Shown here: positions 24,886 to 33,302 of the stretch, one piece after another | Position numbering within the stretch: position 1 is the first letter of the stretch | Layout of the letters: every line of letters starts with the position of its first letter | From: Lentzea atacamensis | Lineage (GTDB): Bacteria > Actinomycetota > Actinomycetes > Mycobacteriales > Pseudonocardiaceae | DNA: 64,000 nt | Reading direction: 5' to 3' | Assembly: GCF_003269295.1 (NCBI RefSeq) | Contig: NZ_QLTT01000014.1 | Coordinates: 1-64,000 of the forward strand | Notes under the pieces: generated by a model | Told to the model about the DNA's origin: nothing | Seen by the model: only the letters and a program-made list of their open reading frames with translations | The model's database searches: none | Made by a program: the position numbers and the translations under genes

Positions 24886-25583
24886 GCCGGGACACGTTGC
24901 TGGTGTCGGAGTTCTTCGGCCCGACCTTCCAGGGCGAGGGAACCTCCTTGGGGCGCCGCGCCTTGTTCATCCGGCTGATGCGCTGCAACCTGACCTGCCG
25001 CGACTGCGACACCGCCTATACCTGGGACGCCACACGCTACGACCTGGCCTCGAAGACCCAGGAGCTTGCTGTCGAGGACCTGCTGGCATGGGCGTTGAGC
25101 AGGGCCGAGGCGCTGGTGGTGATCACCGGTGGCGAACCGCTGATCCAGCAGACCCGGCTGCTGCCGTTGGTACGCGGCCTGGTGGAGGCCGGGCGGCGCG
25201 TGGAGGTGGAGACCAACGGGACCATCGCGCCTCGATTCGGGCTGGAGTCGCTGGTCTCGCAGTTCACTGTCTCACCGAAGCTGACGCGGTTCGGGGCCGG
25301 GATGCCGCTGGCGACACGCATCAAACCCGCGGTGCTGCAGGCGTTCACTGCGACCGGCCGGGCGGTGTTCAAGTTCGTCGTCTCCGGCCCGGACGAGCTC
25401 GACGAGATCGCCGCGTTGGCTCAGGCACACGAGCTGGCGCCGGTGTACGTCATGCCGGCGGGCACGACCGCCGACCAGGTGCTCGCGGGTGCCGCCGCGC
25501 TGGCGGACCCGGCACTGCGGCGAGGTTTTCACCTGACCACCCGGCTGCATGTGCTGCTGTGGGGTGATTGCCCTGGCCGCTGA
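24882..25583 (+). CDS. queE: 7-carboxy-7-deazaguanine synthase QueE
   Basis: A 233-residue radical SAM enzyme that converts 6-carboxytetrahydropterin to 7-carboxy-7-deazaguanine. The N-terminus carries the family signature SEFFGPTFQGEGTSLGRRAL, then the cluster-binding CX3CX2C in RCNLTCRDCDTAYTWD, the Gly-rich SAM segment VVITGGEPLIQ and VEVETNGTIAP. Length is normal for QueE. ATG 24882 overlaps the QueD stop as ATGA. The C-terminus overlaps the next gene. The presence of QueD, QueE and a QueC-like gene in one operon makes a preQ0 pathway the natural reading. Confidence 0.93.
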   Translation: MSRDTLLVSEFFGPTFQGEGTSLGRRALFIRLMRCNLTCRDCDTAYTWDATRYDLASKTQELAVEDLLAWALSRAEALVVITGGEPLIQQTRLLPLVRGLVEAGRRVEVETNGTIAPRFGLESLVSQFTVSPKLTRFGAGMPLATRIKPAVLQAFTATGRAVFKFVVSGPDELDEIAALAQAHELAPVYVMPAGTTADQVLAGAAALADPALRRGFHLTTRLHVLLWGDCPGR

Positions 25584-26352
25584 GACGCATGTCGGCGCTG
25601 GGTTCGCCCCGCCGCCTGTGATCGGCCTGGATCGCGGCGTGCTGATCACGGTGGAAGGCGTGTGGGGAGCGGGCAAGACCACCGCCGCGTCCGACTTGGG
25701 ACGACGGCTGACCGCCGCGGGGTTCTCGACGGCGGTGCTGCATTACGGCCCGCTGGACGAGGTGACGGGCAGGCTGGCCGAGCTGCTGGACTCGCGGCCG
25801 TTGCGCGCGCGGTCCGGGCTGGGCGGCTACCGCCTGCCTCACCACGCGACGGTCGACGTGCTGGCGCGTCTGGCGCGGGAGGCGTTCCACCACCGCCACA
25901 CCTACGCGGCCGCGCTGGCCGGCCACGACGTCGTCGTGGTCGACCACGGCGTGTACTCCAAGATCGCCTACGCGGTGACGGTCCTGGGCGAACAGCACCC
26001 GCACGAACAGGTCCAGGAGCTGCTCGACCGGGTTCGCGCTGTAGTCGACCCGTGGTTCCTGCACCCGGACCTGGCCGTGTGGCTGGACGTTCCCTGGCCG
26101 TTGGCGCGCGAACGCGCCATCGCCCGCGGCCACGGTGGCGGCACCCCCGGTTCGGTGGAACGGCTGGTGTTCCTGCCGCGCTACGCCGCCGCCTACCGCC
26201 TGGTCGCCGCGACCTACTCCGGCCGTGTCCGCCGCATCCTGGCCGCCGCTCGGTGCCCGCCGTGCGTGCACACCGACGTCGCCGCCCACGTCGCTGCCCT
26301 GCTGCGCACCGATCTTCCGGCCGGGCCGCAACCCGCGTGTTCCTGCCCCTGA
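25564..26352 (+). CDS. Thymidylate-kinase-like P-loop kinase
   Basis: A nucleoside-monophosphate-kinase-fold protein. Walker A is EGVWGAGKTTAASDLGRRL near the N-terminus; the usual DRY motif is altered to VVVDHGVYSKIAYAV; a lid-like basic segment follows (WPLARERAIARGHGGG). The start is uncertain: GTG 25564 lies inside the QueE end, while GTG 25639 (VLITVEGVWGAGKTT) would match the usual length of about 235 residues. It could phosphorylate a nucleotide built from the deazapurine base, or be a general nucleotide kinase recruited to the pathway. Another member of the same fold occurs at 34102. Confidence 0.75.
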   Translation: MIALAAETHVGAGFAPPPVIGLDRGVLITVEGVWGAGKTTAASDLGRRLTAAGFSTAVLHYGPLDEVTGRLAELLDSRPLRARSGLGGYRLPHHATVDVLARLAREAFHHRHTYAAALAGHDVVVVDHGVYSKIAYAVTVLGEQHPHEQVQELLDRVRAVVDPWFLHPDLAVWLDVPWPLARERAIARGHGGGTPGSVERLVFLPRYAAAYRLVAATYSGRVRRILAAARCPPCVHTDVAAHVAALLRTDLPAGPQPACSCP

Positions 26353-26387
26353 TGCTGCTGCCCTTGACCTCCTGGAGTCACACGACC

Positions 26388-27137
26388 ATGACCGTGTCCG
26401 AGATCCTGCTGTTCTCCGCTGGGCTGGACAGCTTCCCCGCCTGGGAAGTGCTGGGCCGGCCGCCGTGCCTGTATCTGGATCTCGGGCACCGCTACGCCGC
26501 CCAGGAACGGGCCGCGATCGCCGATCTGGTCGAGGCCTGCGGCATGGACGTCGAGATCAGTGACGAGCTGCAGTTGGGCCGGTGGGAACAGCCCGACGCG
26601 ATCATTCCGCTGCGCAACGCGCACCTGGCGATGCTGGCTGCCCAGCGCGCCGACACCGTGTGGTGCGTCGGGGTCAAGGGCGACAACACCCTGGACAAGA
26701 GCCCCGCCGCGTTCACCGAGATGTCGAGGTTCATCAGCGGTCTGACCGGCCGCGCCGTGCGGGTGGACAGCCCGTTCTGGTCCCAGACCAAGACCGAGAT
26801 CGTCGCGGGCTACCTCACCGCGGGCCTGCCCGCCGAGCACCTGCTACTGACCTTCTCCTGCGCCCGCGACGACGGCGCCCGCACCCACTGCGGCACCTGC
26901 TCCAGCTGCCTGCGCCGCTGGATCAGCCTGGTCAACAACGGGGTGCAGGCCCCCTTCGACGCCCCGCCATGGCGCTGGTCGCGGGTGGCCGACTACTACG
27001 TCGACGCGATGACCTCCGGCCGCTACCCGGCTCACCGCGCCGAGGAGTTCTTCACCGCGCTGGCCACCGTCGGCCACCCCGCCGCCCGCGCCCACCCTGC
27101 CGCCCGCGCCCACTCCGCCGCCGAGGAGGTCCGATGA
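26388..27137 (+). CDS. queC: QueC-like PP-loop 7-cyano-7-deazaguanine synthase
   Basis: A 249-residue ATP-PPase of the QueC/ExsB fold. The PP-loop reads LLFSAGLDSFPAWEVLG, where classical QueC has SGGLDS; the Ala for Gly is unusual. The middle has IIPLRNAHLAMLAAQRADTV, and the C-terminal zinc site is complete (CARDDGARTHCGTCSSCLRR), as in QueC. Expected reaction: 7-carboxy-7-deazaguanine plus ammonia to preQ0, using two ATP. The sequence differs from standard QueC outside these motifs, so a related ligase on another acceptor is possible. The C-terminal tail is Ala/His-rich repeats (HPAARAHPAARAHSAAEE). The stop overlaps the next ATG. Confidence 0.8.
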   Translation: MTVSEILLFSAGLDSFPAWEVLGRPPCLYLDLGHRYAAQERAAIADLVEACGMDVEISDELQLGRWEQPDAIIPLRNAHLAMLAAQRADTVWCVGVKGDNTLDKSPAAFTEMSRFISGLTGRAVRVDSPFWSQTKTEIVAGYLTAGLPAEHLLLTFSCARDDGARTHCGTCSSCLRRWISLVNNGVQAPFDAPPWRWSRVADYYVDAMTSGRYPAHRAEEFFTALATVGHPAARAHPAARAHSAAEEVR

Positions 27138-27589
27138 CCATCGCCTACATCGCCGCACCACTGTTCAACGACGCCGAGAAGGCCTTCAACCTGCTCGTCG
27201 ACGCCGCCCTGCGCGAGATCGGCCTGGACACCTGGCTGCCGCAACGCGACGGCGGAGAAGCCGCACCCCTGGTGCGCCAAGGCCTCAACGAGAACACCGT
27301 CCGAACGCGACTGTTCGAAATGGACTGCGACGCCATCCGCCGCTGCGGGGTGTTCGTGTTCGTGCTCGACGGACGGGTGCCCGACGAAGGCGGCTGCGTC
27401 GAGCTGGGCATGGCCTACGCCCGCGGCGTGCCCTGCTTCGGGCTGCAGACCGACTCCCGCCGCTTCGGCGGCACCGACTCCAACAACCTGATGATCGACT
27501 ACGCGCTCACCGGAGGCACCGCCCGCTCCATCCCGGAGCTGGCCGAGCTCGTGCGCGCACACCTGGAAGGAGCTCAACGATGCCGCTAG
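27134..27589 (+). CDS. Nucleoside 2-deoxyribosyltransferase family
   Basis: A 151-residue protein of the PF05014 type. The start MTIAYIAAPLFNDAEKAFNL gives the first strand and loop of the fold; LFEMDCDAIRRCGVFVFVLDG and the catalytic Glu in GGCVELGMAYARGVPCFGLQ follow at the usual spacing. ATG 27134 overlaps the QueC stop. Enzymes of this family cleave or exchange the N-glycosidic bond of 2'-deoxyribonucleosides or hydrolyse nucleotides. Directly behind the preQ0 genes, it could swap or remove a base to place the deazapurine on a (deoxy)ribose; that role is inference. Confidence 0.85.
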   Translation: MTIAYIAAPLFNDAEKAFNLLVDAALREIGLDTWLPQRDGGEAAPLVRQGLNENTVRTRLFEMDCDAIRRCGVFVFVLDGRVPDEGGCVELGMAYARGVPCFGLQTDSRRFGGTDSNNLMIDYALTGGTARSIPELAELVRAHLEGAQRCR

Positions 27590-28512
27590 GAGTCAATCTC
27601 TGCTGCGCGGTCAAGCGGATGCCCCAACCCCACGAGTGGGCCCGCTTCGTCCGCGAGGACCTCGGCCTGGACCTGGTGCAGTTCACCTTCGACCTGCTCG
27701 ACCCGTGGGCACCGGCCCAGCTGCGCACCCGGCTCGCCCGCCGCATCACCACCGCGGCCGCCGACTACGGGCTCACGATCGACTCGGCGTTCGTCGGCCT
27801 GGCGCACTACGTGCCCAGCGGTCTGCTCGACCCCGACCCCGATGCCCGCGCGGTCGCGCTGACCTGGTGGCGCCACGCCATTGACCTGGCCGCCGAGCTC
27901 GGTGCCCGCGCCGTCGGCGGCCCTCTGGGCACCATCAGCGACCACGACGACGCCGACACACGTGCCCGCGCCGCGCGCCGCGCCGACCTCACCGACGCCG
28001 TCGCCGAGCTGGCCCAGGCCGCGGCCGCGGCCGGCCTGGACTCCTTCCTCGTCGAACCCACGCCGATCGCCCGCGAGTACCCCGCGACCATCACCGACTG
28101 CCACCACCTGCTGCAGGACCTCGAGCGGCGCGAGGTCACCAACGTCGGGCTGGTGCTGGACACCGGGCACATGCTCTACCAGCCGTTGCACGGCGCGGAC
28201 GCCCGCGTCGACGACTGGATCACCGAGTTGAGCCCGCACATCCGAGGCCTGCACCTGGACAACGCCGACGGACACGGCGACCCGCACTGGGGCTGGCCGC
28301 ACCCGGACGGCACCGTCGGCGTCGCCGACCTCGCCCACCAGCTCACCCAGGCCGGAATCGGCGACATCCCGGTGATGCTGGAGGTCTACCCGCGCTTCGA
28401 GGACAGCTCCAGTGCCGTGCGTGAGCTGCTGCGTTCCTCCGTCGAGCACTGCCGCCCCCACTTCACGCCCGCATCCGCTCGGGAGGTGAGCGCCGATGCC
28501 GTGGTCGGCTGA
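27580..28512 (+). CDS. Xylose-isomerase-like TIM-barrel enzyme
   Basis: A 310-residue TIM-barrel sugar isomerase/epimerase (AP_endonuc_2 type). Metal-binding residues appear in the right order: FLVEPTPIAREYPATI (Glu), LVLDTGHMLYQ (Asp, His), GLHLDNADGHGDPHWGWPHP (Asp, His) and VMLEVYPRFED (Glu). The N-terminus (MPLGVNLCCAVKRMPQPHEW) forms the first strand. ATG 27580 overlaps the end of the deoxyribosyltransferase gene. Likely acts on a keto/aldo sugar or sugar acid linked with the next gene, an epimerase. Confidence 0.83.
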   Translation: MPLGVNLCCAVKRMPQPHEWARFVREDLGLDLVQFTFDLLDPWAPAQLRTRLARRITTAAADYGLTIDSAFVGLAHYVPSGLLDPDPDARAVALTWWRHAIDLAAELGARAVGGPLGTISDHDDADTRARAARRADLTDAVAELAQAAAAAGLDSFLVEPTPIAREYPATITDCHHLLQDLERREVTNVGLVLDTGHMLYQPLHGADARVDDWITELSPHIRGLHLDNADGHGDPHWGWPHPDGTVGVADLAHQLTQAGIGDIPVMLEVYPRFEDSSSAVRELLRSSVEHCRPHFTPASAREVSADAVVG

Positions 28513-29203
28513 CACCTTCCCCGCCCAGGGCCTCGGGGTGGAGGTGTCGTTGTGGTCAGCGGACCTCGGCGCCCTGTCGACCGAGGTCGAGCGCCTCGGC
28601 CCGCTCGCCGACGTCTTCCACCTCGATGCCTCCGACACCCGGATGGTCCCCGACGCGCTGTTGTTCCCCGACCTGCTCGCCGCGATCCGCCCGCACACCC
28701 GCATCCCGATCCACGTGCACCTGATGGCAGAGCGAGCGACCCACCTGACCGAAGCGTTCGTGCGCGCGGGCGCGGACCTGATCACCCTGCACAGCACCGC
28801 CGACGACCTCGACGAGGCGCTGGACACGGCCCGCGAGCTCGGCGCGGCCACCGGCCTCGCGCTCACCCTGGACACACCTGTCGAAGTGTTGTCGGACTAC
28901 GCCGACAACACCGACGCGGTGCTGATGGTCGGCACCCCCTTGGGCACCAAGGGCACCGGCATGGACCCTGCCGCGCCCGCCCGTATCCGCGCCGCCCGCG
29001 CCCTGCTGGCCGCCGCCGGACGCGCGGAGATCCCGGTGATCGCCGACGGAGGCATCCGCGCCGACACCGTGCCCGCGCTGGCCGCCGCCGGCGCGCACGC
29101 CGTGGTCGCAGGGTCGCTGTTGCTGGGCGCCGACGACCCGGCCACCGCCACGGCGTGGCTGCGCACCCACGCGCCGATGAGCCCGTCGATGGACCAGTCG
29201 TGA
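28496..29203 (+). CDS. Ribulose-phosphate 3-epimerase family
   Basis: A 235-residue (beta/alpha)8 protein with the ribulose-5-phosphate 3-epimerase pattern: VFHLDASDTRMVPDALLFP (His/Asp of site 1), IPIHVHLMAERATHL (His of site 2) and IPVIADGGIRADTVPALAAAG with the catalytic Asp. The phosphate-loop region reads MVGTPLGTKGTGMDPAAPAR instead of the usual NPGFGGQ, so substrate range may differ. Its start overlaps the isomerase gene by 17 bases and its stop overlaps the next GTG. It probably equilibrates a pentulose phosphate or analogue for sugar assembly in this operon. Confidence 0.83.
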   Translation: MPWSADTFPAQGLGVEVSLWSADLGALSTEVERLGPLADVFHLDASDTRMVPDALLFPDLLAAIRPHTRIPIHVHLMAERATHLTEAFVRAGADLITLHSTADDLDEALDTARELGAATGLALTLDTPVEVLSDYADNTDAVLMVGTPLGTKGTGMDPAAPARIRAARALLAAAGRAEIPVIADGGIRADTVPALAAAGAHAVVAGSLLLGADDPATATAWLRTHAPMSPSMDQS

Positions 29204-29982
29204 CCGGGCCTACGGCGGCGCTTCCGCTGCACGGCTGGGTCGTCAGCGTCGACCTGTGGGGAACGCTGATCACCTACGGCGACCGCAACGCCGAGGCCGA
29301 GTGGCGGCTGCGTGAGTTCGAAACGGTCCTCACCGCATTCGGGCACGACGTGGGCCCCGATCGCCTGCGCGAGGCTGTTCTCGCCGTGCGCGACGACACC
29401 CGCGCACGCCAACGGGACACCGGCGAACAGCCCCCGGTCCGTGACCAGGTCATGGAGATGCTCACGGCGCTCAACCTGGGTTCACTGGACCCGGTCCATG
29501 AACAGCGGCTGGTCGACACCCTGCTCATCCCGCACACCCACGCCGTGCAACGCGCCTGCCCCGAGGTGTTTCCCGGCGCGTTGACCGCACTGTGGGAGCT
29601 GCGTCAAGCCGGAGCCCGGCTGGTGCTCACGTCCAACACCCTCGCCACCCCGGCCTCGGTGTCACGGCTGATCATGGAAGAGCGGGGCCTGTTGTCGGTG
29701 TTCGACGACACCGTCTTCTCCAGCGACATCGGCATCGCCAAACCGCGTCGTGAGATCTTCGCCGCCGTCGCCTCCCGCAGCCAGGTTCCGCTGCAGCGCG
29801 TGGTGCACGTGGGCAACAGCCCCACCACCGACATCGCCGGCGCACTCAACGCAGGATGCCGCGCGGTGCTGCTCACCCACCGCGACAAGCGCTGCGACCA
29901 CGACGTCCCGGTCATCACGGCGCTCGACCAGTTGCCCGCCGCCATCCTCGCCCTCTGCGCCGCCGCACCAGGAGCAGCATGA
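29200..29982 (+). CDS. HAD-superfamily hydrolase
   Basis: A 260-residue HAD enzyme. Motif I is VSVDLWGTLITYGD (nucleophile Asp; the following DxWGT resembles the DxYGT form of haloacid-dehalogenase-like members), motif II LVLTSNTLATPAS, motif III KPRREIF and motif IV VVHVGNSPTTDIAGALNAG. A helical cap of about 100 residues lies between motifs I and II. GTG 29200 overlaps the epimerase stop; its own stop overlaps the next ATG. In this setting it most likely removes phosphate from a sugar or nucleotide intermediate. Confidence 0.85.
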   Translation: MTGPTAALPLHGWVVSVDLWGTLITYGDRNAEAEWRLREFETVLTAFGHDVGPDRLREAVLAVRDDTRARQRDTGEQPPVRDQVMEMLTALNLGSLDPVHEQRLVDTLLIPHTHAVQRACPEVFPGALTALWELRQAGARLVLTSNTLATPASVSRLIMEERGLLSVFDDTVFSSDIGIAKPRREIFAAVASRSQVPLQRVVHVGNSPTTDIAGALNAGCRAVLLTHRDKRCDHDVPVITALDQLPAAILALCAAAPGAA

Positions 29983-30794
29983 CCGCCATCCTCCCCGCCA
30001 CCGAGCCCGCGGCCGCCACCACGCTGCTGACCCACGCCCTCACAAAGCCAAGTGAGACCCGCAGCCTGCGAGACCTCGTGACCGCCGTCGACGCCGGCGC
30101 GGCATGGCTGGCCGATCCCGCAGCGGCTCGCGCGGCGCTGCACGACGGGCACAACCCGCCGCTCTACCACGCGTGGCGCGACGTGGTGCCCGCCCGCACC
30201 ACCCCGGCGGCAGACGGACCGGTGCGCTGGCACGCCGACCTGGTCCTCTACCCCGGGGCGGTGCCGGCGCCGGGCACGGCCGAACCGCCGCGCTCGATCG
30301 GGCACTGGAACACGCGCACCCAGGTCGAGGTGTTCCAGGTCCTGACCGGGCGTGTGCTGATGCTCCACACCAACCTCGTCGACGGCACCCCGGTCCTGGC
30401 TTGGCGCTCCTGCGGCCCGGGCGAGCACGTGCACGTGCCGCCTGGAGCCTGGCACCTCACCGTCGCCGAACACGCCCCCGCCGCGGTGTTCAACATCTAC
30501 ACCGGCGCCGAACCGCCCGGCACCGCAACGCCAGCGGAGCTGCCCAAGTACCACCGTGCCGCGCCGCCCCGCCTCGGCGTCACCATCACCGGCGACCAGC
30601 TCAGCCTCGCCACCGACCCCTCGCACCCGTCCACGTGGCCGGTCCAGCACCTCAGCGCGTCCCCCGACTGGGCGGCGCCGCTGACCGACCCGCACGGGCT
30701 GGCCACCCTGTACCTCGAGTGCGACGACACAGCTCTGTCCGCGCTGCACGACCAGACCCTCCGTCACAGCGACCACACGGCATGGGAGCGATGA
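29979..30794 (+). CDS. Cupin-domain protein, phosphoglucose-isomerase-like
   Basis: A 271-residue protein with a C-terminal cupin. Metal-binding positions are suggested by SIGHWNTRTQVEVFQVLTGR and PGEHVHVPPGAWHLTV, the two cupin motifs with His and Glu residues, followed by AVFNIYTGA. The arrangement recalls archaeal-type cupin phosphoglucose isomerases. The N-terminal ~75 residues are helical. It is coupled on both sides by ATGA overlaps. A sugar-phosphate isomerase or epimerase role is the simplest reading. Confidence 0.7.
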   Translation: MTAILPATEPAAATTLLTHALTKPSETRSLRDLVTAVDAGAAWLADPAAARAALHDGHNPPLYHAWRDVVPARTTPAADGPVRWHADLVLYPGAVPAPGTAEPPRSIGHWNTRTQVEVFQVLTGRVLMLHTNLVDGTPVLAWRSCGPGEHVHVPPGAWHLTVAEHAPAAVFNIYTGAEPPGTATPAELPKYHRAAPPRLGVTITGDQLSLATDPSHPSTWPVQHLSASPDWAAPLTDPHGLATLYLECDDTALSALHDQTLRHSDHTAWER

Positions 30795-31906
30795 CCGCGG
30801 CGGCGTTGCACGCTCGGCTGATCACCCACGGCGCACCGGCAGGCCACGTCGGACACCTCGCGCACGGGCCAGCGCGACTGACCCTGCGCGCCGATACGCC
30901 CGCGGTGATCCCGGCAGTGACGGCAGCGCTGCACGCGTACCTGCCCACCGCGTCCGGGGCCGGCTGGACGCTGACAGTCCGGACCACCGCGCGGATCGAC
31001 ACTGACCTCGCCGCAGCGGTGTGCACCGGCGCCGCCGTGGACGTCGGCCCCGCCCAGCTCGCCCACCCGTGCACGCTGCCCGCCGCGGCGCTGTGGTGGC
31101 TGCCCCAGCCCCGAATCCTGGTCTACCGCGACAACGAGCGCCGCGAGGTCACCCTGACCGGCCACCCCGAACCCGTCCGGCCGTGGGCTGCCCGCCTGGC
31201 CCGACAACTGGTCACCGCCCAGCTCGTCGACGCCGGCGCAGTGCACGCTCACGCCGCGGCCTTCGCCCATCGCGGCGGCGGCGTGCTGATCGCCGGGCTC
31301 GCCGGGGCGGGCAAAACCACCTGTCTGCTGGCGGGACTGCGCGCCACCGACGGCCACTTCGTCGCCAACGACCGCGTCCTGCTCCTGCCCGACTCCACCG
31401 GCCTGACCGCCTACGCCTGGCCCGCACCACTGCGAGCCGCGCCAGGCACCCTGCGCGCGGTCGACGGCCTCGACGTGTTCACGCATGCCCGCGGCGAGCA
31501 GGAGAAGACCGACATCGACCCCGCCCTCCTGGCCGGCCGCGTCGGCAGCGGAATCACGGGCAGCACCTGCCCGCGGCTGATGCTGTGGCCGGCACGCACC
31601 CGCAACCCGCATCAGCCCGAGGCCGTCCCCGCCGATGAAGTCCGCGCCACCCTGGCGAACACGCGGCTGTTCCTGCATGACCCGGACACCGGCCGCAGCT
31701 CCCACCTCAACCACTGGCTCGTACCACTACCCGACTTCGCCGCCCTCGACCAGGCCCGCGACACCGTCATCGGTCTACTCGCCGCCCTGCCCTGCGTGCG
31801 CATCGCCGTCACCGACGACATTGACCAACTCATCCGCGACCTGAACACCGTCCTCACCACCGTTCGCAGCGCCGCCACCACCCCCGTCCCTCGGGAACAG
31901 CCATGA
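30791..31906 (+). CDS. HPr-kinase-like P-loop protein
   Basis: A 371-residue protein. After about 150 residues of beta-rich N-terminal domain, a P-loop domain shows AHAAAFAHRGGGVLIAGLAG then AGKTTCLLAGLR (Walker A GLAGAGKTT), followed by HFVANDRVLLLP, the Asp-containing strand that characterises HPr kinase/phosphorylase-type kinases. Similar HprK-related kinases occur in peptide-modification and exopolysaccharide loci, often beside a nucleotidyltransferase, which is exactly the next gene here. Its substrate is not evident; candidates are a sugar, a small molecule or a Ser residue of a carrier. Confidence 0.75.
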   Translation: MTAAALHARLITHGAPAGHVGHLAHGPARLTLRADTPAVIPAVTAALHAYLPTASGAGWTLTVRTTARIDTDLAAAVCTGAAVDVGPAQLAHPCTLPAAALWWLPQPRILVYRDNERREVTLTGHPEPVRPWAARLARQLVTAQLVDAGAVHAHAAAFAHRGGGVLIAGLAGAGKTTCLLAGLRATDGHFVANDRVLLLPDSTGLTAYAWPAPLRAAPGTLRAVDGLDVFTHARGEQEKTDIDPALLAGRVGSGITGSTCPRLMLWPARTRNPHQPEAVPADEVRATLANTRLFLHDPDTGRSSHLNHWLVPLPDFAALDQARDTVIGLLAALPCVRIAVTDDIDQLIRDLNTVLTTVRSAATTPVPREQP

Positions 31907-32754
31907 CCGTTCGGCACACCACGGATTTCGATCCCGACGCCCCAGGCTGGGCCGTGCTGCGGGCGTTGTGCTCGCTGCCTGGCCCGCATCCGGACCTCAC
32001 GGCCGCGCTGTCGGGTGGCGCCGCGCTCGGTGAGGCGCTGGCCGCGTGCGTGTTGTCCAAGACCTTGTGCCTACTGGCAGGCCACTATCGCGTGTACCCG
32101 GTGTCGACAGTGCCGAGGGCGCTGGCCGCGTTCCTGACGCGCACCCTGCGCGCCAACCAGCACAAGCACCGCCTCTACCGCCGTGAGGCCGCCGCGCTGA
32201 CTTCCGCACTACGCGAGGAGCGGGCCCGCGTCGCGGTGCTCGGCGGGATCGCGACCGATCTCACCGTCCACAGCGGACTCGGCGTCCGCGAGTTCGGCGA
32301 CCTCGACCTGCTGCTCGATCGCGATCACCATGACGCCGCGGCCGCGGTGCTCACCGCGTTCGGCTACCAGCCCGGCACTGGCGGATCAACGTGGACCCGC
32401 GCCACCGGCGACCCGGTGACCACGCTGTTCGTCGTCGACCTGCACACCACCGAGCGGTCCGGACTCAGCGACACCGCCCTCGACCGCATCACCACGGCCG
32501 TGGTGCCCGAGCAGGAGCTGGTGATGCCGGTACTTGCGCCTGGTGACGCGTTAGCCGCCAGCCTGCACCGGCTCAGCCACGGCGATCGCCTGCGGTGGCC
32601 GGTGGTCGCCGACGCGCTGCGCCAGCACCACACGCTCCCGGCAACCGCACCCCACCCAGTGAGCCTGGACGCCACGGCGGCCGACGCCTGGACCTGGCTG
32701 CGCACGGGCTGGCCAGACCTGCCCGCGTATCCCCGCGCCGGGGCTCAGCGATGA
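31903..32754 (+). CDS. NTP_transf_5-type nucleotidyltransferase
   Basis: A 283-residue protein with the fold of the uncharacterised nucleotidyltransferase family PF14907. The central motif is VAVLGGIATDLTVHSGLGVR, then EFGDLDLLLDRDHHDAAAAV, matching the family's G-G-x-D and D-x-D catalytic signature, and a third acidic strand TLFVVDLHTTE. N- and C-terminal parts are helical. Coupled to the HprK-like gene by ATGA overlap. It may adenylylate or otherwise nucleotidylate a sugar or small molecule made in the operon; the pairing with an HprK-like kinase is known from other loci but the chemistry is not settled. Confidence 0.75.
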   Translation: MTVRHTTDFDPDAPGWAVLRALCSLPGPHPDLTAALSGGAALGEALAACVLSKTLCLLAGHYRVYPVSTVPRALAAFLTRTLRANQHKHRLYRREAAALTSALREERARVAVLGGIATDLTVHSGLGVREFGDLDLLLDRDHHDAAAAVLTAFGYQPGTGGSTWTRATGDPVTTLFVVDLHTTERSGLSDTALDRITTAVVPEQELVMPVLAPGDALAASLHRLSHGDRLRWPVVADALRQHHTLPATAPHPVSLDATAADAWTWLRTGWPDLPAYPRAGAQR

Positions 32755-33302
32755 TCGTCGCGTTCGCCGGGCTGCCCGGCACCGGCAAGAGCACCCTCGC
32801 CCGCGCCCTGGCCGGCCACCTGGCCGGTAGCCCGGTGATGCTGCTGGACAAGGACACCGAGCGCTACCACCTGTTCGGCGACACCCTGACCACCTACGAC
32901 CGCGAGCAGGACGACTTCGTGGTCGACCTGCTCTACCGGGCCGCGGCGTGGCAGCTACGCCGCGACCCGGCCACAACCGTGATCCTCGACGGCCGCACCT
33001 ACAGCCGCGCCTACCAGGTCACCCAGCTCCACGCCCTGGCCGCCGAGCTCGCGCAGCCGCTGGTCATCGTCGAATGCGTGTGCGCCCCCGCCACGGCGCT
33101 CACCCGGCTACACCGCGATCACACCGCCGCCAGCCACCCGGCAGCCGACCGCACACCCGACCTGCACCACCGGCTGCGGGCCGACGCCGACCCCATCAGC
33201 ACCCCCACGCTCGTCCTCGACACCGACGCTCCCGCCGAGCACACCCTGTCGCGCCTGCTCACCCACCTCACCAGCGCCCTGAACACCCAGGAGACGTCGT
33301 GA
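32751..33302 (+). CDS. P-loop kinase (AAA_33 / zeta-like)
   Basis: A 183-residue kinase that starts MIVAFAGLPGTGKSTLARAL (Walker A) and continues with VMLLDKDTERYHLFGD, TTVILDGRTYSRAYQVTQLH and VECVCAPATALTRLHRD. The size and motifs match small-molecule kinases such as gluconate-kinase-like or zeta-type sugar-nucleotide kinases. ATG 32751 overlaps the preceding stop; its stop overlaps GTG 33299. It is the third kinase-fold protein in the operon. Confidence 0.78.
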   Translation: MIVAFAGLPGTGKSTLARALAGHLAGSPVMLLDKDTERYHLFGDTLTTYDREQDDFVVDLLYRAAAWQLRRDPATTVILDGRTYSRAYQVTQLHALAAELAQPLVIVECVCAPATALTRLHRDHTAASHPAADRTPDLHHRLRADADPISTPTLVLDTDAPAEHTLSRLLTHLTSALNTQETS

